This document shows positions 11,684 to 24,605 of a DNA stretch of 64,000 nucleotides, one piece after another. Position numbers and translations under genes: made by a program. Source of the stretch: Cryphonectria parasitica EP155 (Eukaryota; Ascomycota; Sordariomycetes; Diaporthales; Cryphonectriaceae). Location of the stretch: NCBI RefSeq assembly GCF_011745365.1, contig NW_024468913.1, positions 3,286,001 to 3,350,000 on the forward strand, in the 5' to 3' direction. The number at the start of each line of letters is the position of its first letter. The first letter of the stretch is position 1. The notes beneath the pieces were generated by a model. That model saw only the letters and a program-made list of their open reading frames with translations. It made no database searches and had not been told where the DNA came from.

Positions 11684-13702
11684 ATGGCTATCCTGTGGAA
11701 TGATCTGTTTGAGCCTAGTGCCGCGCTGCTGGGCTGGTCCGTCGGGGTCGTAGCACTCGCGGGCTTGGTCATGTTTTTCGTGCGCCTCTATCAAGCGAGG
11801 ACACGGTTTCGGAAGATAATGAAGCTGTATGACATTGTACGTGCTCCTGCTGGTTGTCCGCTTCGGGGATGAATGGTCGAGCCCAAGCTGATGAGAACAA
11901 CAGCCAACGCTCCCCCACTCCTTTCTACTTGGCCATTTGGTCCACGTAGGCAAGGCACTTGCCCCTTACCCGAGTGACTAGTAGGTAGTTTGGACGTCTT
12001 GGAGTTCCACGACGACTGCTGCTGACACTCAAATGAAGCACCAAGCTTGGAATGTGTCATGTCCTGATCAAGGCATATCCTGAGGCCTGCGCCGGGGGCG
12101 TCCTCTATTTGGACCTCTGGCCCTTTGGTGAGATGATGCTCAGTGTCTACCACCCAGACATGATTGCACAGTTCACGCAAGAGACGAGTTTCCTCAAATC
12201 ACCATTGGTTGCCCGAGAGCTGGGGCCCCTGACGGGTATGCGCGATCTGGTGACCATGGAGGGTCGTGAGTGGAAGACGTGGCGGAGCGTGTTCAATCCA
12301 GTACGTACCATGTCGGCGTTGAAGTACATCCCCGCGGGTTTTTCACACATATCCTCAATTAAATAGACTGATTCGAGCCTTGTAGGGATTCTCGGCCAAG
12401 AATTTGACCGCGCTCCTACCTGCCTTCCTCGAAGAGATCCAGGTGCTCAAGGAGATATTCATTCAGGCCAGCCAGACAGGAGAGATTGTCAACATGGAGA
12501 AGACAGTTCAAAAAGCGACCGTCGACGTCATCTGCCGCGCTGCCTTGTAAGTTTCTCCAGCAAATTGAGCCAAGGTTGGGGGGGGGGGGGGCGCTCCGCT
12601 GACAATCTATCCAGGGGCATGAGGCTGCACAGTCAGACCAAGCCCAACGAGTTCGTGAAGATACTCCAGGATCAGGTACGAAACTAGCACAGGAATACTC
12701 TGACCGAGGCTGTGGCTGACTTGTACCATCGCTTTTCAGGTCTGGTGGCTCACTTGTGATTTCAGCGTGGCCAATTTGCTCAAGGAGCATTTCCCGCTGC
12801 GGCCCCTCATAACCTGGAACAATAACCGCAAGATGAGAAATTTCCTTGTTCCGCTGATCGAGGATGGTATTGCCAAGTTCGACCAAGGTGAGGTCTCGCG
12901 GGTCAAGACCATCAACGACCTTGCGATCAAGGCCTACAGGACTGAGGTCCAAGAGCAGTCCTTTGCCGCAGGGAAACCGAAGGGGGTCGACCCTGGCTTC
13001 CTCGACGTTGCCGTGGCGCAGCTCAAGATCTTCATCTTTGCCGGCCACGACACCACAGCATCTACCCTTTCCTTCGCGTACAGCCGGCTCTACAGCGACC
13101 CAGCCGCGCTGGAGAAGATCCGCGCCGAGCACGACGAGGTCCTGGGTTTCGACCCATCCCAGGCCTTCTCGCGTCTAAGCGAGAATCCGAACCTCCTCAA
13201 CTCCATGCCATACACGCAGGCCGTCGTCAAGGAGATCCTGCGCCTGTACCCTCCGGCGGCCACCGCGCGCACAGGCGACCCCAACATAACTCTGACGAAC
13301 CCGGACACGGGCAAAGTGTACCCGACGGACGGCTTCCTCATGCTGAGCGCCAGCACCGCAACGCATCAGCACTCAGACTACTGGGCGCGGGCAGACGAGT
13401 TCCTCCCGGAGCGGTGGCTGGTGGGGGAGGGCAACCCGCTGCACCCGCGCAAGAACGCGTGGCGGCCGTTCGAGCTGGGCCCGCGCAACTGCATCGGGCA
13501 GGAGCTGGCACAGCTCGAGCTGCGGGCCATCCTGGCCATGACACTGAGGGATCTCGACCTCGAACCAGCGTACGCAGCGGATGCACCTGAGGCTTTTGGC
13601 GAGAAGGCGTATCCGGTGATGGGCGTGGGCGATATCACGGGCCACATCAAGGACGGATTTCCCGTGCGGGTGCATCTGAGGAAGGGTGGTAAGTCGACGT
13701 GA
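11684..13702 (+). CDS. Cytochrome P450 monooxygenase (microsomal)
   Basis: Haem-thiolate monooxygenase, predicted ER-anchored and dependent on a separate reductase. Exons: 11684-11836, 11904-11980, 12039-12300, 12386-12546, 12615-12675 and 12740-13702; all phases agree and the product is 558 residues. An N-terminal hydrophobic segment (about 12-33, LLGWSVGVVALAGLVMFFV) is the membrane anchor. The proline-rich hinge gives PTLPHSFLLGHL. Seen: FYLDLWPF-type strand as VLYLDLWPF, I-helix AGHDTT (339-344), ExxR as EILR (403-406), PERW, and haem loop FELGPRNCIGQE with Cys489. The GPRNCIGQELA form and the LDLWPF strand resemble P450s of polyketide pathways such as the CYP60 group, but I cannot assign a family. 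No backbone synthase lies nearby. Intron 4 holds a 14-G run. Confidence 0.93.
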
Positions 13703-15409
13703 GCATGATTAGAGGAAGTTTGGACTGTGGCATCGATCGTCCTCGTGGAAAGCAGGATGGAAAGGAGGAGGAACCACATTGGGTCTTAGGTACTTACTTA
13801 ATGAAGCCGCATGTTTCCGAGAAGCTCGGTATTGAGTGCTGACCTAAGCGTAGAGTAAAGTACTTACGGACTACAGTACCAAATACTATAGTGGTTTTAG
13901 GGTCAAGGGAGCTAAGGCCATCAGCCAAGGCCCAGCCCTGCGAGACAGATCTGGCTTACCCTGGAGTGCCTGGCTTCCTTGCAGGATTTTGCTCCACAGC
14001 GCACATGCGTTTCCTAGCAACAGCGAACCCTCCCCCATGTTCATGCGGAGTCTGCTATGGGGCCACAGGGTACCACCCAGTGACGCTATCATCATGTAAC
14101 CCTCCAAAAAATGGAGCCAAGCCGAAGAAGTCCTGGCAGACAAGACTTTTGGGTGCTAAAGGACTCTGTTTGTTCTTTTTGTTCTGATCACTGCACATAG
14201 GAGAGTAGAGAGTACAGATATACAATTGTAGGTGAGGTGTATAGGACACTGTACTCTCAAGCTAGCCAAGATTTAGATGTTCTTCATACTCTGTTCCGAA
14301 GGGGCAGGCTGTTTGTTGGAGTTCAGGCTTGATCACCTGCATACTGCAGTGGAACCAACTCTCCGATGAATAATCTGCAGCAAGGCTGGGCACACACAGT
14401 AATGCAGCCCAAAATGTTCTCTCTCTTGGCCATTCACTTTCGAAAGAGAGAAATGAACATTATTAGCACAGCAAAACAAGTCACCAGCTTATGATAATTT
14501 GTTGCGGTTTGATCTTATGCCGAGAATCCAACAATTATATTTGTAACAACCTCATGTAGAGTTTCGTCTGTTTGAACATCTTTGCGACAATGTCAAAACC
14601 TAGGCCGACTATCCAAAACGAAAGCAGCTTTGTGAGAACACGACAGCTTTGCTGCTTCAACCTGCACATTGGACTGCTTCTTCTTCTTCTTCTTCCGCTC
14701 CCCTGTGTTTACCCTCACAGTATACATACATGGTAATGCAGTTCATTCATAGTCCAGTCGGTGTCTTTGCACTTGATGATTGTGGGCCAAAACAATTCTT
14801 GAATGGCCCTAGTACAAAAGCAAGCAACATCGAACAGGCCCTTGGGGAGCGTGCAGAGATAGGTACCCGCCGGCCCCAGCCTGCAGGTGCAAGCTTTACT
14901 TTCACCTCTCATCATTCATCGGGTTAGTTCCCTGCCCTGCAGCCCATCCTGGAAAAAGGTCTCAAGTCTTCAGATCCTCCTCCTGCTTCCCCCTTCTCCT
15001 CCTCTTCTTGCCACCAGCCACACACGCCACCACGATTTATTGTGCCAATAGACTTCAAAGTCCTGCAGTCGCAAGCAGGATACAGACAGCAACATAATAA
15101 TAAAAAGGCAAAAAACCCCAGAAAAGCCGGCACAATGGCCTAAAGAAAGAAGAACACAGTCAGGCGCCAATCCCTGCTGACGCGCGACACACACGCCCTC
15201 TCTTCCCTCTCCTTTCCCTCATTTCAGACTAAAACTTACTTCCCTCCCTCCCTTCGCGCCTGTCTTTGATTGCAAACCTGGTCCTGGACTTTCCCTCCCT
15301 TACCTCTCACCCATCGCCCGTTTCGAGGCACCTCTACGCGTTCTTTCGCGACAAGCCCAACTCACCTTTTGTCTTCCTCCCTCCCTCTTCTCCCAGGTGG
15401 GCCTCAACA
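13703..15409. other. Gene-free spacer
   Basis: About 1.7 kb between two same-strand genes. I find no frame with coding character. It has a short TTC repeat near 14682-14697 and pyrimidine-rich tracts (15200-15390) that probably belong to the sirtuin promoter and leader. Confidence 0.5.
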
Positions 15410-17431
15410 ATGGATACGCCCGCCGGCAAGATCACCTCGCCGACCCCCTCGTCGCCTCTCTCCGACCTCTCCTCTACTCCCTCTATGCTCTCGCCTTCTT
15501 CTCCTCTGTCGGCCCTCTCACGATCGCCCTCATTACCGCCGCAGACCAGCTCGGCCAACACATCCGCCATGGACGCATCGAGCCGGTACCCCTCACCCTC
15601 CTCATCTGCTGTCCCCTCCGGTTGCGCCTCCCCCCTCAAGCTGCCGGACGCCGTCGAGGTCGAGGTCGGCGAGATCCAGGTTCGCACCGACGGCCAGCCC
15701 CCCGCCAAGAGGCGCAGAATTGCCCAGCGCAAGCCTCGGACCACCGAGTACCTGGATCTTGAAAACCGCGACGAGGCCGGCGAGGCACATCTGGACCGTC
15801 TGCTGCATGTCCTACGCACCAAGAAGAAGATTGTCGTCATTGCCGGAGCTGGCATCTCTGTCTCGGCTGGAAGTAAGTCTATACTTGGAGCCCACCTTCT
15901 GCTCGTACCACGCGGGACATGTCCTTGACAGCAGCACGGTGGCTGACGTTTTAATGACCTAGTCCCCGACTTTCGATCCAGCGAGGGCCTCTTCAGGACG
16001 CTCAAGGACAAGCACAAGATCAAGGGCGGTGGCAAGGCCCTCTTCGACGCCTCAGTCTACAAGGACGACAAATCAACGGCAGAATTCCATAAGATGGTTC
16101 GTGACTTGTCACGCCTTACCAAGGAGGCCAAGCCCACCGCCTTCCACCACATGTTGGCGACTATCGCACACGAGGGCCGCCTGCTGCGCCTGTATACGCA
16201 GAATGTCGACTGTCTAGACACCTCCCTCGAACCCCTGGCGACCAGCATACCGCTGCCCCCAAAGAAGCCCTGGCCGGTCACGATTCAGGTTCACGGCGGA
16301 CTGGAGAAGATGCAGTGCACCAAGTGCAACCATGTCGCTAAATTCGACGGGAATCTCTTTCAGGGCCCAGAGCCCCCCCTGTGTGGACTGTGCAAGGAGC
16401 AGGATGACGTGCGCACGAAATTCGCCGGGAAGCGGAGCCACGGCGTCGGACGGCTGAGGCCGCGGATGGTCCTTTACAACGAGTTCAATCCCGATGGAGA
16501 TGCGATTGGAAGTGTGTCCGAGGCCGATCTCAAGAAAGTGCCTGACGCCGTCATTGTGGTCGGCACGAGCCTTAAGATCCCAGGCGTGCGACGAATCGTC
16601 CAGGTGTTGTGCCGGGCGACGCGCTCGACCCGAGATGGTTTCACCGCTTGGATCAACCTGGACCCCGAGCCTCAGAATCCCGATGTGAAGGACTTATGGG
16701 ACCTGGTCATCCGCGGAAAGTCGGATGATATCGCCGGCTTGTTGGATCTACCCCACTGGGATTGTGATGATGTTGGCGCCGATACAGAGGAGTACATGGT
16801 CTCCGGCTCGGTGGAGAAGGAGGAGCAGTGTGAGCAAAGGCTGAGCCGCGACAAGATCGATGTGGTCCTCGACAGCAAGAAGCGCTCCTCCCTTGCCTTG
16901 GGCGATGCAGACAACAAGTCCATCGACATTCTTGACCTCAAGTCGAAGCTCGTGGACAAGGTCGTCGACAAATCCTTACCTACCCCGAGCGCCAGCCCTC
17001 GCCAGGGCTCGCCTCTACCTCGTAAAACGCTACCGAAGGGCAAGACCAAGCAGAGCACACTCACCTTTGGTACAGCTGCCGGTGCCAAGGGGGTCAGCGC
17101 ACCGAAGACGACGAAGAAGAAGTCTAAGCAGCCCCGAAGGGAGACAAAGCCCAAGAATGAAATCACCAATGTGTTCAGGGCATCAAAGGGGGCATCCAAC
17201 GCAGAAAAGACGATCAAGGAGCCGCTACAGATGGTCAAGAACGAGTATGAGTCCATCAACCAGATGTCTCAAGAGGCAGACAGCCGGGACGGATTTCTAC
17301 CATCGCTGCGACCTGATAGCAAGGCCGTGGACAACTTCATTTACCAGCGAGCCGATGCTTCATCCAGCGACCCGAGCCTTCATGCCGTGTCGGTCCAGCT
17401 CGGTGCTCCCACGACCAACGGAGGCAACTAG
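15410..17431 (+). CDS. HST4: Sirtuin NAD-dependent histone deacetylase, Hst3/Hst4 type
   Basis: NAD-dependent protein deacetylase; by family, Hst3/Hst4 enzymes remove acetyl from histone H3 Lys56 after S phase. Exons are 15410-15872 and 15963-17431 (GTAAGT donor, TAG acceptor), giving 643 residues. A Ser/Pro-rich N-terminus is followed by the nuclear-type stretch AKRRRIAQRKPR. Catalytic core: GAGIS (146-150), IPDFRS (155-160), TQNVD (233-237), catalytic His265 in VHGGL, zinc ligands Cys273, Cys276, Cys295 and Cys298, NEFNPDG, and VVGTSLKIPGV. The roughly 250-residue C-terminal extension is basic and low complexity, with KQSTLTFG at about 517-524. The start is the first ATG in frame, in a good context (CAACAATGG). 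Hst4 over Hst3 is a naming choice: many filamentous fungi have one gene of this type. It converges on Chd1. Confidence 0.9.
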
Positions 17432-19284
17432 CTCCCCGGAGCAAAGGATCCAATGGTGGACTATAGAAGCCTCGCGGTGGTTTTCTGCGCCTTGTTCCTC
17501 CCTTCGGTAGCCATTGGCGTCTGATGCTACCCATTCTTTCCACCCAGGCCTGAAAGCAAACAGGCATCAAAACAACAAATTTGCTCGACCTAGAACGGCA
17601 CAGAAGGCGAAAGCTACAATGCCTTCAGTCAACTATCACCCGAAACCAGAGATTTTTGCTCGAACTCTACCACACCTCAAACCATCTCAACCAACCCGAC
17701 TTGTGTGACACCTGCGTGACACCGTACCTACGCTTTCCTTAGAACCGAGAGGCGCTACCATTTGCTTTGCTTTCCTTCCGCATGTTTATTGCATTCATGG
17801 CTGAGTGGTCTTGATAGATGGATATACCCCTGAGAATTTCACGTGCCAGCGAGGCGTTTCCAGAGGGGTTCAGGTCATGAGAACAAGAGTGATGGGAGGA
17901 AGACGTCAAGAAGATGTGGATCATGATTACGTTTGAGAAAGGGGGGGGGGCGAATTTTTTTGGCCGGCCTCATGGCTTAAACATTACGATTTGTGAACAT
18001 CCTCATCAGTTCTTTGTGGTACGAAAAGATACACCAAGGGCGGAAGGGTTGATGTCGCGGTGTTCACAGTAATTGAAATACTTTTCAAGCCATTTTTTGT
18101 CCCTGATAGCATCGTGAACCTTTTCCAATCTGTGGTTCGACACAGACCTTACCCATAGAGGTTGCTGCGCGCAACTAAGCTGGCCAGCGGTCTCTCGACA
18201 TGTCGTAACATGTCTTTCTCCAAAAGGCCAGCTGGGAAAGGATGATGAAGCTGTGTGTCCTCTACTGGCTCCTTTTTTATTATTTTATAAACCCCGCCCC
18301 CCCCCCCCACCCACCAAAAAACCCAATCGACGGACGAGTGCCCGTCTATAGACGGCCGACTGTGAGGAGATCAAGAAGTCAGGGTGCGTGGTCACGCTTT
18401 CATGTTGGGCATGGACGAGCAGAATTTGGAATGGTGGTCAGTCAGCCATTGGACAGGCATACGGAAATAATTACCATCATCCAGCCTCAACCTTGGAATT
18501 ATACTTTTTTCCATTTCTGATTGAGCCATCGTGCAATAGCTCTGGGCCTGGGCAAGCTACATAAATCAATAGCTAAAATCCCCTTCCCCAGGCCACAGGA
18601 TAAGACTCAGTTAGCGGGCTCTTCAATGCCTGCCCATTTCACTCGTAATCTCAGGATGACTGATACAAGTATGTGACATCGTCGCATATGAGGTCACGTC
18701 GCCCAACTGAACACCATCCCAGTGCACCAAAGACCATTGCCTCCCACAAACTTGGACTCCAGACCACGACCCACCGACACCCATTGCCTCGTAGCCAGCT
18801 CAACATTCGATGTGAACAGTAGAACCTCCAAGAGTATCTGCGAACTGTGATAACGACTAAACCTAAACCTTCTCCTTTTCGCTGAGGACGCACTCGCTCC
18901 TACACAGAAATGCTGTATCTTTTTTTTGTTTTGTTGGAGCAAGAAACCCCCCCCCCCCCCCCGGGCAGTTAAACAACATCAGGACCAGTTTATCTGATTT
19001 ATGTAACCCCGGGGGGTCATGTGGTTTGTTGACCACAACCAAGTAACGCCAATTCATGTTTCTAGTACGCCGGAATAATGCTGCCCGTTCTTCGTCCAGG
19101 ACTCTGCCATGTAGTCGCCGGGCGATATGTGAGACTGAGGTGAAGAAATCTCACCAGAACGTTGCTACCATTGAAGTTGAGGCGCGGCGGAAATTGCCGC
19201 AAAAAAGGTGGAAACGGCCGACAGTGTTGTCCGCTCTCAGCGGAGCGAGGCTCATGAAGCACGTTGACTTCACGGCTTGAGCAC
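17432..19284. other. Gene-free convergent spacer with poly-C/G runs
   Basis: About 1.85 kb between the 3' ends of the sirtuin and Chd1. Holds runs of 10 G (17941-17950), 12 C (18297-18308) and 16 C (18947-18962). No convincing frame or RNA gene. Confidence 0.5.
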
Positions 19285-22200
19285 TTAGTAAGGGCTGTGT
19301 CGGTGCTGTTGGGTGTTGGGGCTCCACGACGGTCTCGGCCGATCAACCAATGACTGGCCACGATCGCGGTCCCTGCGGAAGCTCAGGCGGTCACCATTCT
19401 CGTAGGCGCGATGCCTATCATCACGCCGGTAGTCACGGCGCGTGTCTTCGCTTGGCTCTCGTCGAGCCTCTCTTCGCTCCCGACGACGTCTCTCGTCTTC
19501 GACATCGATTTCTCCGTCTTCGAGATCTTCTCGTCTCTTGGCTTGCACCTTCTCGTCGTCTACCTTTTTGTCCTTCTCTCGGAGATCACGGTACATCCTG
19601 GAAAGCCTCTTGCCCGTGACTTCAACTTCACCAATGGGCCATACCGTGGCCAGGAAATCCCTGAAGTAGGATTAGTAATTGCTTTGGGAGCTAGGAGTGA
19701 GACAGGTCTCTTACCAGAATTGTGGCATCAGCCCTTCCAGCTGCTCACGGGGAAGTCCGGCGTCTCGAAGGCCAATCAGGTGATTGCCAATCTGTCGCAG
19801 CTCAGAGCCCATCGTTCTGGCACGTTCCTTGGCCGAAGGCATGTGTTCGGCCGTTGTGTGCATGATACGTTGGAAGTTGCCTCGCACGGGCTTCAGCAGC
19901 GACCAGATAAGGTGCTCGTTATTAGTCGAGTCTAGTTTCTCATCGTCGAGTTCCATCAGACGGTTGAAGCGCCGCACAGAGTCCTCACGAGCCTTCTTGA
20001 GGCGTTCGAGAGCATCGGGACCGAGCTTCGCACGAGCCTTGTCGTCCTTATGTCTCGCCTCGCCGTGACCGTGCTCGGTGCGTCGGTGCTTATTGTGCCG
20101 ATCTTGGTGGTCGTCCAGGTGCTTTCTCTTGTGCTCGGGGCGAGGTGTTCCGCGATCATCTGCCAGGCTTCGAGACCGGTACGTGTCGCTAAGGTGCGCC
20201 CCCATGCGCTCCCGGTTACGCTCCCTGTTCTGTGCTGACTTCTTCGTATAGCCGGGTGCGGGAGAAGCAGAAGCCGAATTGGCATCGCTGCGACGGTGGC
20301 CGTTGACAAGATTCTTCTTGCTGCGATGATGATTCTCCACAGCCTTCTTGTAGGTAGCATCGTCCGAGTGCTTGGCCATCAAGACAGACAGAAGATACTC
20401 TGAGCGACGAACTAGATGGACGGCACCGGGAGACTGAATGTTCTTTTCCGTAGCATTCTTGCGCTCCTCCTTCTTGTCCACCCGGTGCTCCTCCAAGAAG
20501 AACTTGTCTGCCATGTTCAATTCCTTGTCGTCTCTGATCTGAGTCCAGGCGCCGAAGCCGTACTTGTCTATGCCGATAAGCAGCATGCCGTCCTCGCGAG
20601 CTCCCCATTCGCAGGTGTAGTGTGCGGCTTTGGCTGCCTCTGGCAGTCGGAAGGTAAGGGGGTTCGCTTGTCCTTGCAGGATCTGGCGCAGAAGCCTCAT
20701 CTGCGGTGGTCTCTCCAAGACCGTCTCCGCATTGACCTTTCTGACCTCCCCAAAGTCGACGAGCACAGCCTTCTTGTCCTTCTTTGCAAGTTGCTTGCCA
20801 GTTCGCTCCTCTTCTTCACGAACCTTTTCATTGCTGATATCGACAGCAGCCTGGCAATCAGCCACAAGTCTGTCGACAATACCCTGGAGGAATGCAGGGT
20901 CGCGGTCCGACAGGCGAGCCTCGTGAATCACCTCTTCTGCGCGGTCATCCATTGACCCATAACGGAAGAAGGCACGGATAAGGTTGCGCGTTTCCTTCTC
21001 GTTGAGAGGTCGTCGTGGATCAGACAGAAGGGCCCGCTGTTCTTCGAGTTCGGCAAGCTCTTGTCTCTCCCTCTCGCGCTTCTTTGCCAGGCGGTCAGCC
21101 CTATCATTATCGGTAGTCTTCTTGACATTCTTCAAGGTGACCTTCCGGGGAGCATTTTCTTCTCTAGCTTTGGCGAGGAATGCATCATGCTGCTTCTTCT
21201 CCTCCTCGGCTTTCACAACGGCAAGCTGGTCGGCAGGAATGATCTGGTCCCAGTCAAGAGCCGTCTCGTCGACTTTGACATCAGTCACCTGCATCCAGTT
21301 GTCCCAGTCAATGCCGCCCGTGCTCAGATTGAGCTTATCGTCAACGGCAGTCTTAGTCTCCTCGGCTTGCTCCAGGATAGCATCGATGTCAAGCTGCTCT
21401 AGCTTTTCCTGGTTGCCCGATTGCTCGAACAAGTTCTGGGACCGCATCTTGAGAATCATTTGGATGTCCTCGGCCGTCTTTGCCTCGTCCACCTTGAGCC
21501 CTCGGTCTTTGAACTGTTCTCGAAGAGCTTTGCCCTCGTCCGTGACTCCGGCTTGGATCGTCAGGTACTCTAGAAATAGCTTGTTGCGAGCTCTCTTGAC
21601 AACCTCCTCCTCGATGGTCTGTTTGGCGACGAGTCGGTAGACGCTGACAGGTTTCTTCTGACCGATACGGTGGGCCCGCGCCATGGCCTGGAGATCAGCT
21701 TGCGGGTTCCAGTCTGAATCGTAGATGATGACAGTGTCAGCAGTCATAAGATTGATTCCCAGGCCACCCGCACGAGTTGACAACAGAAAGCAGAAATCGT
21801 CGCTTCCCTCGGCATTGAAGTGGTTGATCGCCATGCGCCGGGGGCCAGCGGGTATAGTGCCATCGAGTCTTTGGAACTGATAGCCGCGTATGCGAAGGTA
21901 GTCTCCGAGGATGTCAAGCATCTTGACCATCTGGCTGAAGATCAGCACGCGGTGACCATCCTTCCTGAGCTTGGTGAGAAGCTGATCAAGAAGCATCATC
22001 TTGCCACTGCTCGTGATCAGACCTTTGATGCCGTCCTCACGACGCGTGCTGCCATTCAGCACTCTCTCTTCAACGCCATGGAACATGTATGGGTGATTGC
22101 TGATCTTCTTCAGCTCCATCATAATGTTGAGAAGGGACTGCTTTTGGCCATTGGCATCTTTCAAGGCCGCGTAGTTGCGGGTGAGGATGTTCTTGTAGTA

Positions 22201-24605
22201 TTCCAACTGTACGTCGGACAACTCCACGCGAATGATCTTCTCAGTCTTGGGTGGCAGGTCAGACTCGACTGTCTCCTTGGTCCGACGGATGATAAAGGGT
22301 GCTATGGCAGTGTGTAGTTGGGCGAGTTTCTCTTGCGTTGCTTTTCGCTGTTCTTGGTCCTTCTCCTCATCCACTACTTCGTTCTTGTCCGATTGGCCCA
22401 GGTGCTCTAGCTCTTCATCGATGCGGACCTTGCCGGGGTTGAGAAAGTCGAGCAGGGCTGACAGCTCGGCTAGGTTATTTTGGATAGGTGTGCCGGTTAT
22501 GAGAACCTTGCAGGGTACGTTGAAGCTGACAAGCTTCCCGTAAAGCTGAGACTCGCGATTCTTGAGCCGATGGGCCTCATCCACGGCCAGAACCTGCCAC
22601 TTGATAGTTCTCAAGAAATCTGCGTCGAGGAGGATGTAGTCGTAGGAGGTGACGAGAACATTGAACTTGGGCTTCTTGGGATTATTATTGACAAGCAGTT
22701 CGTGCTCGCGAATGGTGGATCGCGCGGCCTCAGGACCAAGATAGACGACGTAGTTCAGGTCTGGAGCCCAGTGATTGAAGGTATCACACCAAGCCGGAAT
22801 GACACTGAGGGGTGCGACCACCAGGAACGGGCCTTCCTGGTCGCGGTCATTGCGCAGCCAGCTGAGAAAAGACACACTTTGAACAGTCTTACCCAGACCC
22901 ATTTCGTCTGCTAGAATGACGTTGTTTGCACGAGTCCAGTTGAGGGCGAGGAAGTTCAAGCCCTTCATCTGGAATTCTCGAAGCTCACCATTCTGAATGT
23001 ACGATGGCTGGTGATCAATCTTGCGCATTGGAGTGCGGGTGTCGATGTTGGACTCGGTCCGGTCTGACTGCCAGGAGCGTGACGAGCGGTCCAGGAAAAG
23101 GTCGATCTTGTCCTGATCATGTTTGCTGACAGCACTGGCCGTTTCCCAAGTGCACTCGTCGTACTGCAAGCCTTTCCACTTGATCAGATACTCGTCACCG
23201 TCGTCGCCATCCCGGACAGCCACGACACGCTCCACCTTGGTGTAATCCTCGACCGCTTCTTGCTGTCGCTCGCGGTCAAGAAGATACTCCTCTCTCTGTT
23301 CGGGTGTGATGTCGTCGCTTTCGAAATGCAGGCTGATCTCGAACTCAACGACCTTCTTGTAGTAGTTCTCCAGCCGGCGAATTCCTCGGCAGCCAGCAAC
23401 AGACTCTGTGGACTCCCATGAGTTGTGCATATGAGACTGGCCTTGCCACTTGACCAAGTACTCGAAGTCATGTCGAGTCGTCTCTCGGGTCATCTCGCAA
23501 TCAGGCTTCAGCTTATGTCGGATTATTTTCTCGATATAGGGCGAGGTATCCTCGGCCGTGGCCCAGTAATTCGGGGTGAGGTCGGAGTCGTCATCGAGTT
23601 CGGCGTCACTCTCCTGGTATGCCCCAGCCGAGACGCGAGCAGCCCTGCGGCTGTTCCAGCGCTTCTCTGCCAGCGCCACGGCTGGCTGGGCTTCGGCTTG
23701 CCGACGAGCCCTCTTCTGGAAACTCTTGGCTCGAGCACCGCCATATGTGTCGCTGTCAGAGTCATCGATTGGTGTCTGGCGAAGAGGGGTAGCGCGCTTG
23801 GAGGCTGGAAGGCACCTCATTAGTGAAGCTCAGGCCTAAGGGTGATAAGGAATGAAAGCTTACATGGCAGAGATCGCTCCGTCCGTCGCTTCTTGACGAC
23901 TCGTCGGCTGGCGACAATAGAGTCGGATTCGGACTCGTCATCATCTTCGACCTGGATTACAAGTGGTCAGCAAGTCTCGTCGAGGACGGCACATTTGGTG
24001 GCAAGGGCAGCCTACGATCTTGCGACGCTGTTGTGGACGAGACTGTGGTGACTGATTAGCGGCGTATCTCTAAGCGTGAGGTCCCAGCTACATACGCTTC
24101 TTCTCAGGCCATAGAGCTCGGGATTCTCTCTCATGTACTCCTCCTCCAAGCCGGCGCCTGCTTTCCGTTTCGAGGCCGTCCGCGAGTCGTCTGAAGAGGC
24201 CGCCTCGATCTGGTCCCCGTTGCTGACAGGGGAGGCGGCCTCTAGTGTGTCATCGAAGTCGCCGTCGTTAGGAGCATCTTCGTCACTGGAACTCGAAGGG
24301 TCATCGAAATCATCGGCGCGGCCGTCTGTGGCGGCTTGGTCAAGCTCATCGCGCGAGGCAGAGGCGGGAGAGCCAAGATCGGGAGCTGGGGCGTCGGACA
24401 GATCGCTGTCGCTGGGCTCGGGGTCGAGAAGTTGTACAGAAACGTGGTTTGCGACCGGCGAGATATGTCCATTAACCGGACTGGATTCCGGTGAGGAAGA
24501 CATGGTCACCGAGGCTGGCGAGGCTGGCTGCTGTGAGACGGCGATGTCAGTGATGTTTCCCTTGATGAATTGAGACCCAGCCAGAGGACACGTTGCAGGT
24601 GCCAT
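19285..24605 (-). CDS. CHD1: Chromodomain-helicase chromatin remodeller Chd1
   Basis: ATP-dependent nucleosome-spacing enzyme of transcribed genes. Exons on the minus strand are 24605-24096, 24042-24016 (27 nt), 23951-23864, 23804-19715 and 19660-19285; phases agree and the product is 1696 residues. An acidic Ser-rich N-terminus leads to two chromodomains (about 298-358, with YLVKWQGQSHMHNSWE, and about 398-448, with YLIKWKGLQYDECTWE). The SNF2 ATPase follows: DEMGLGKT (508-515), DEAH (617-620), TGTPIQNN, and RAHRIGQ (about 918-924). A SANT/SLIDE-like DNA-binding region (YTCEWGAREDGMLLIGIDKYGFGAW) and the helical C-terminal DUF4208 domain (LKPVRGNFQRI) come next. The tail, in the last exon, is Arg/Glu/Asp-rich. 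The start is uncertain: ATG 24605 is first, but the ATG at 24503 (MSSSPESSPVNG) has the better Kozak context. Confidence 0.95.
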
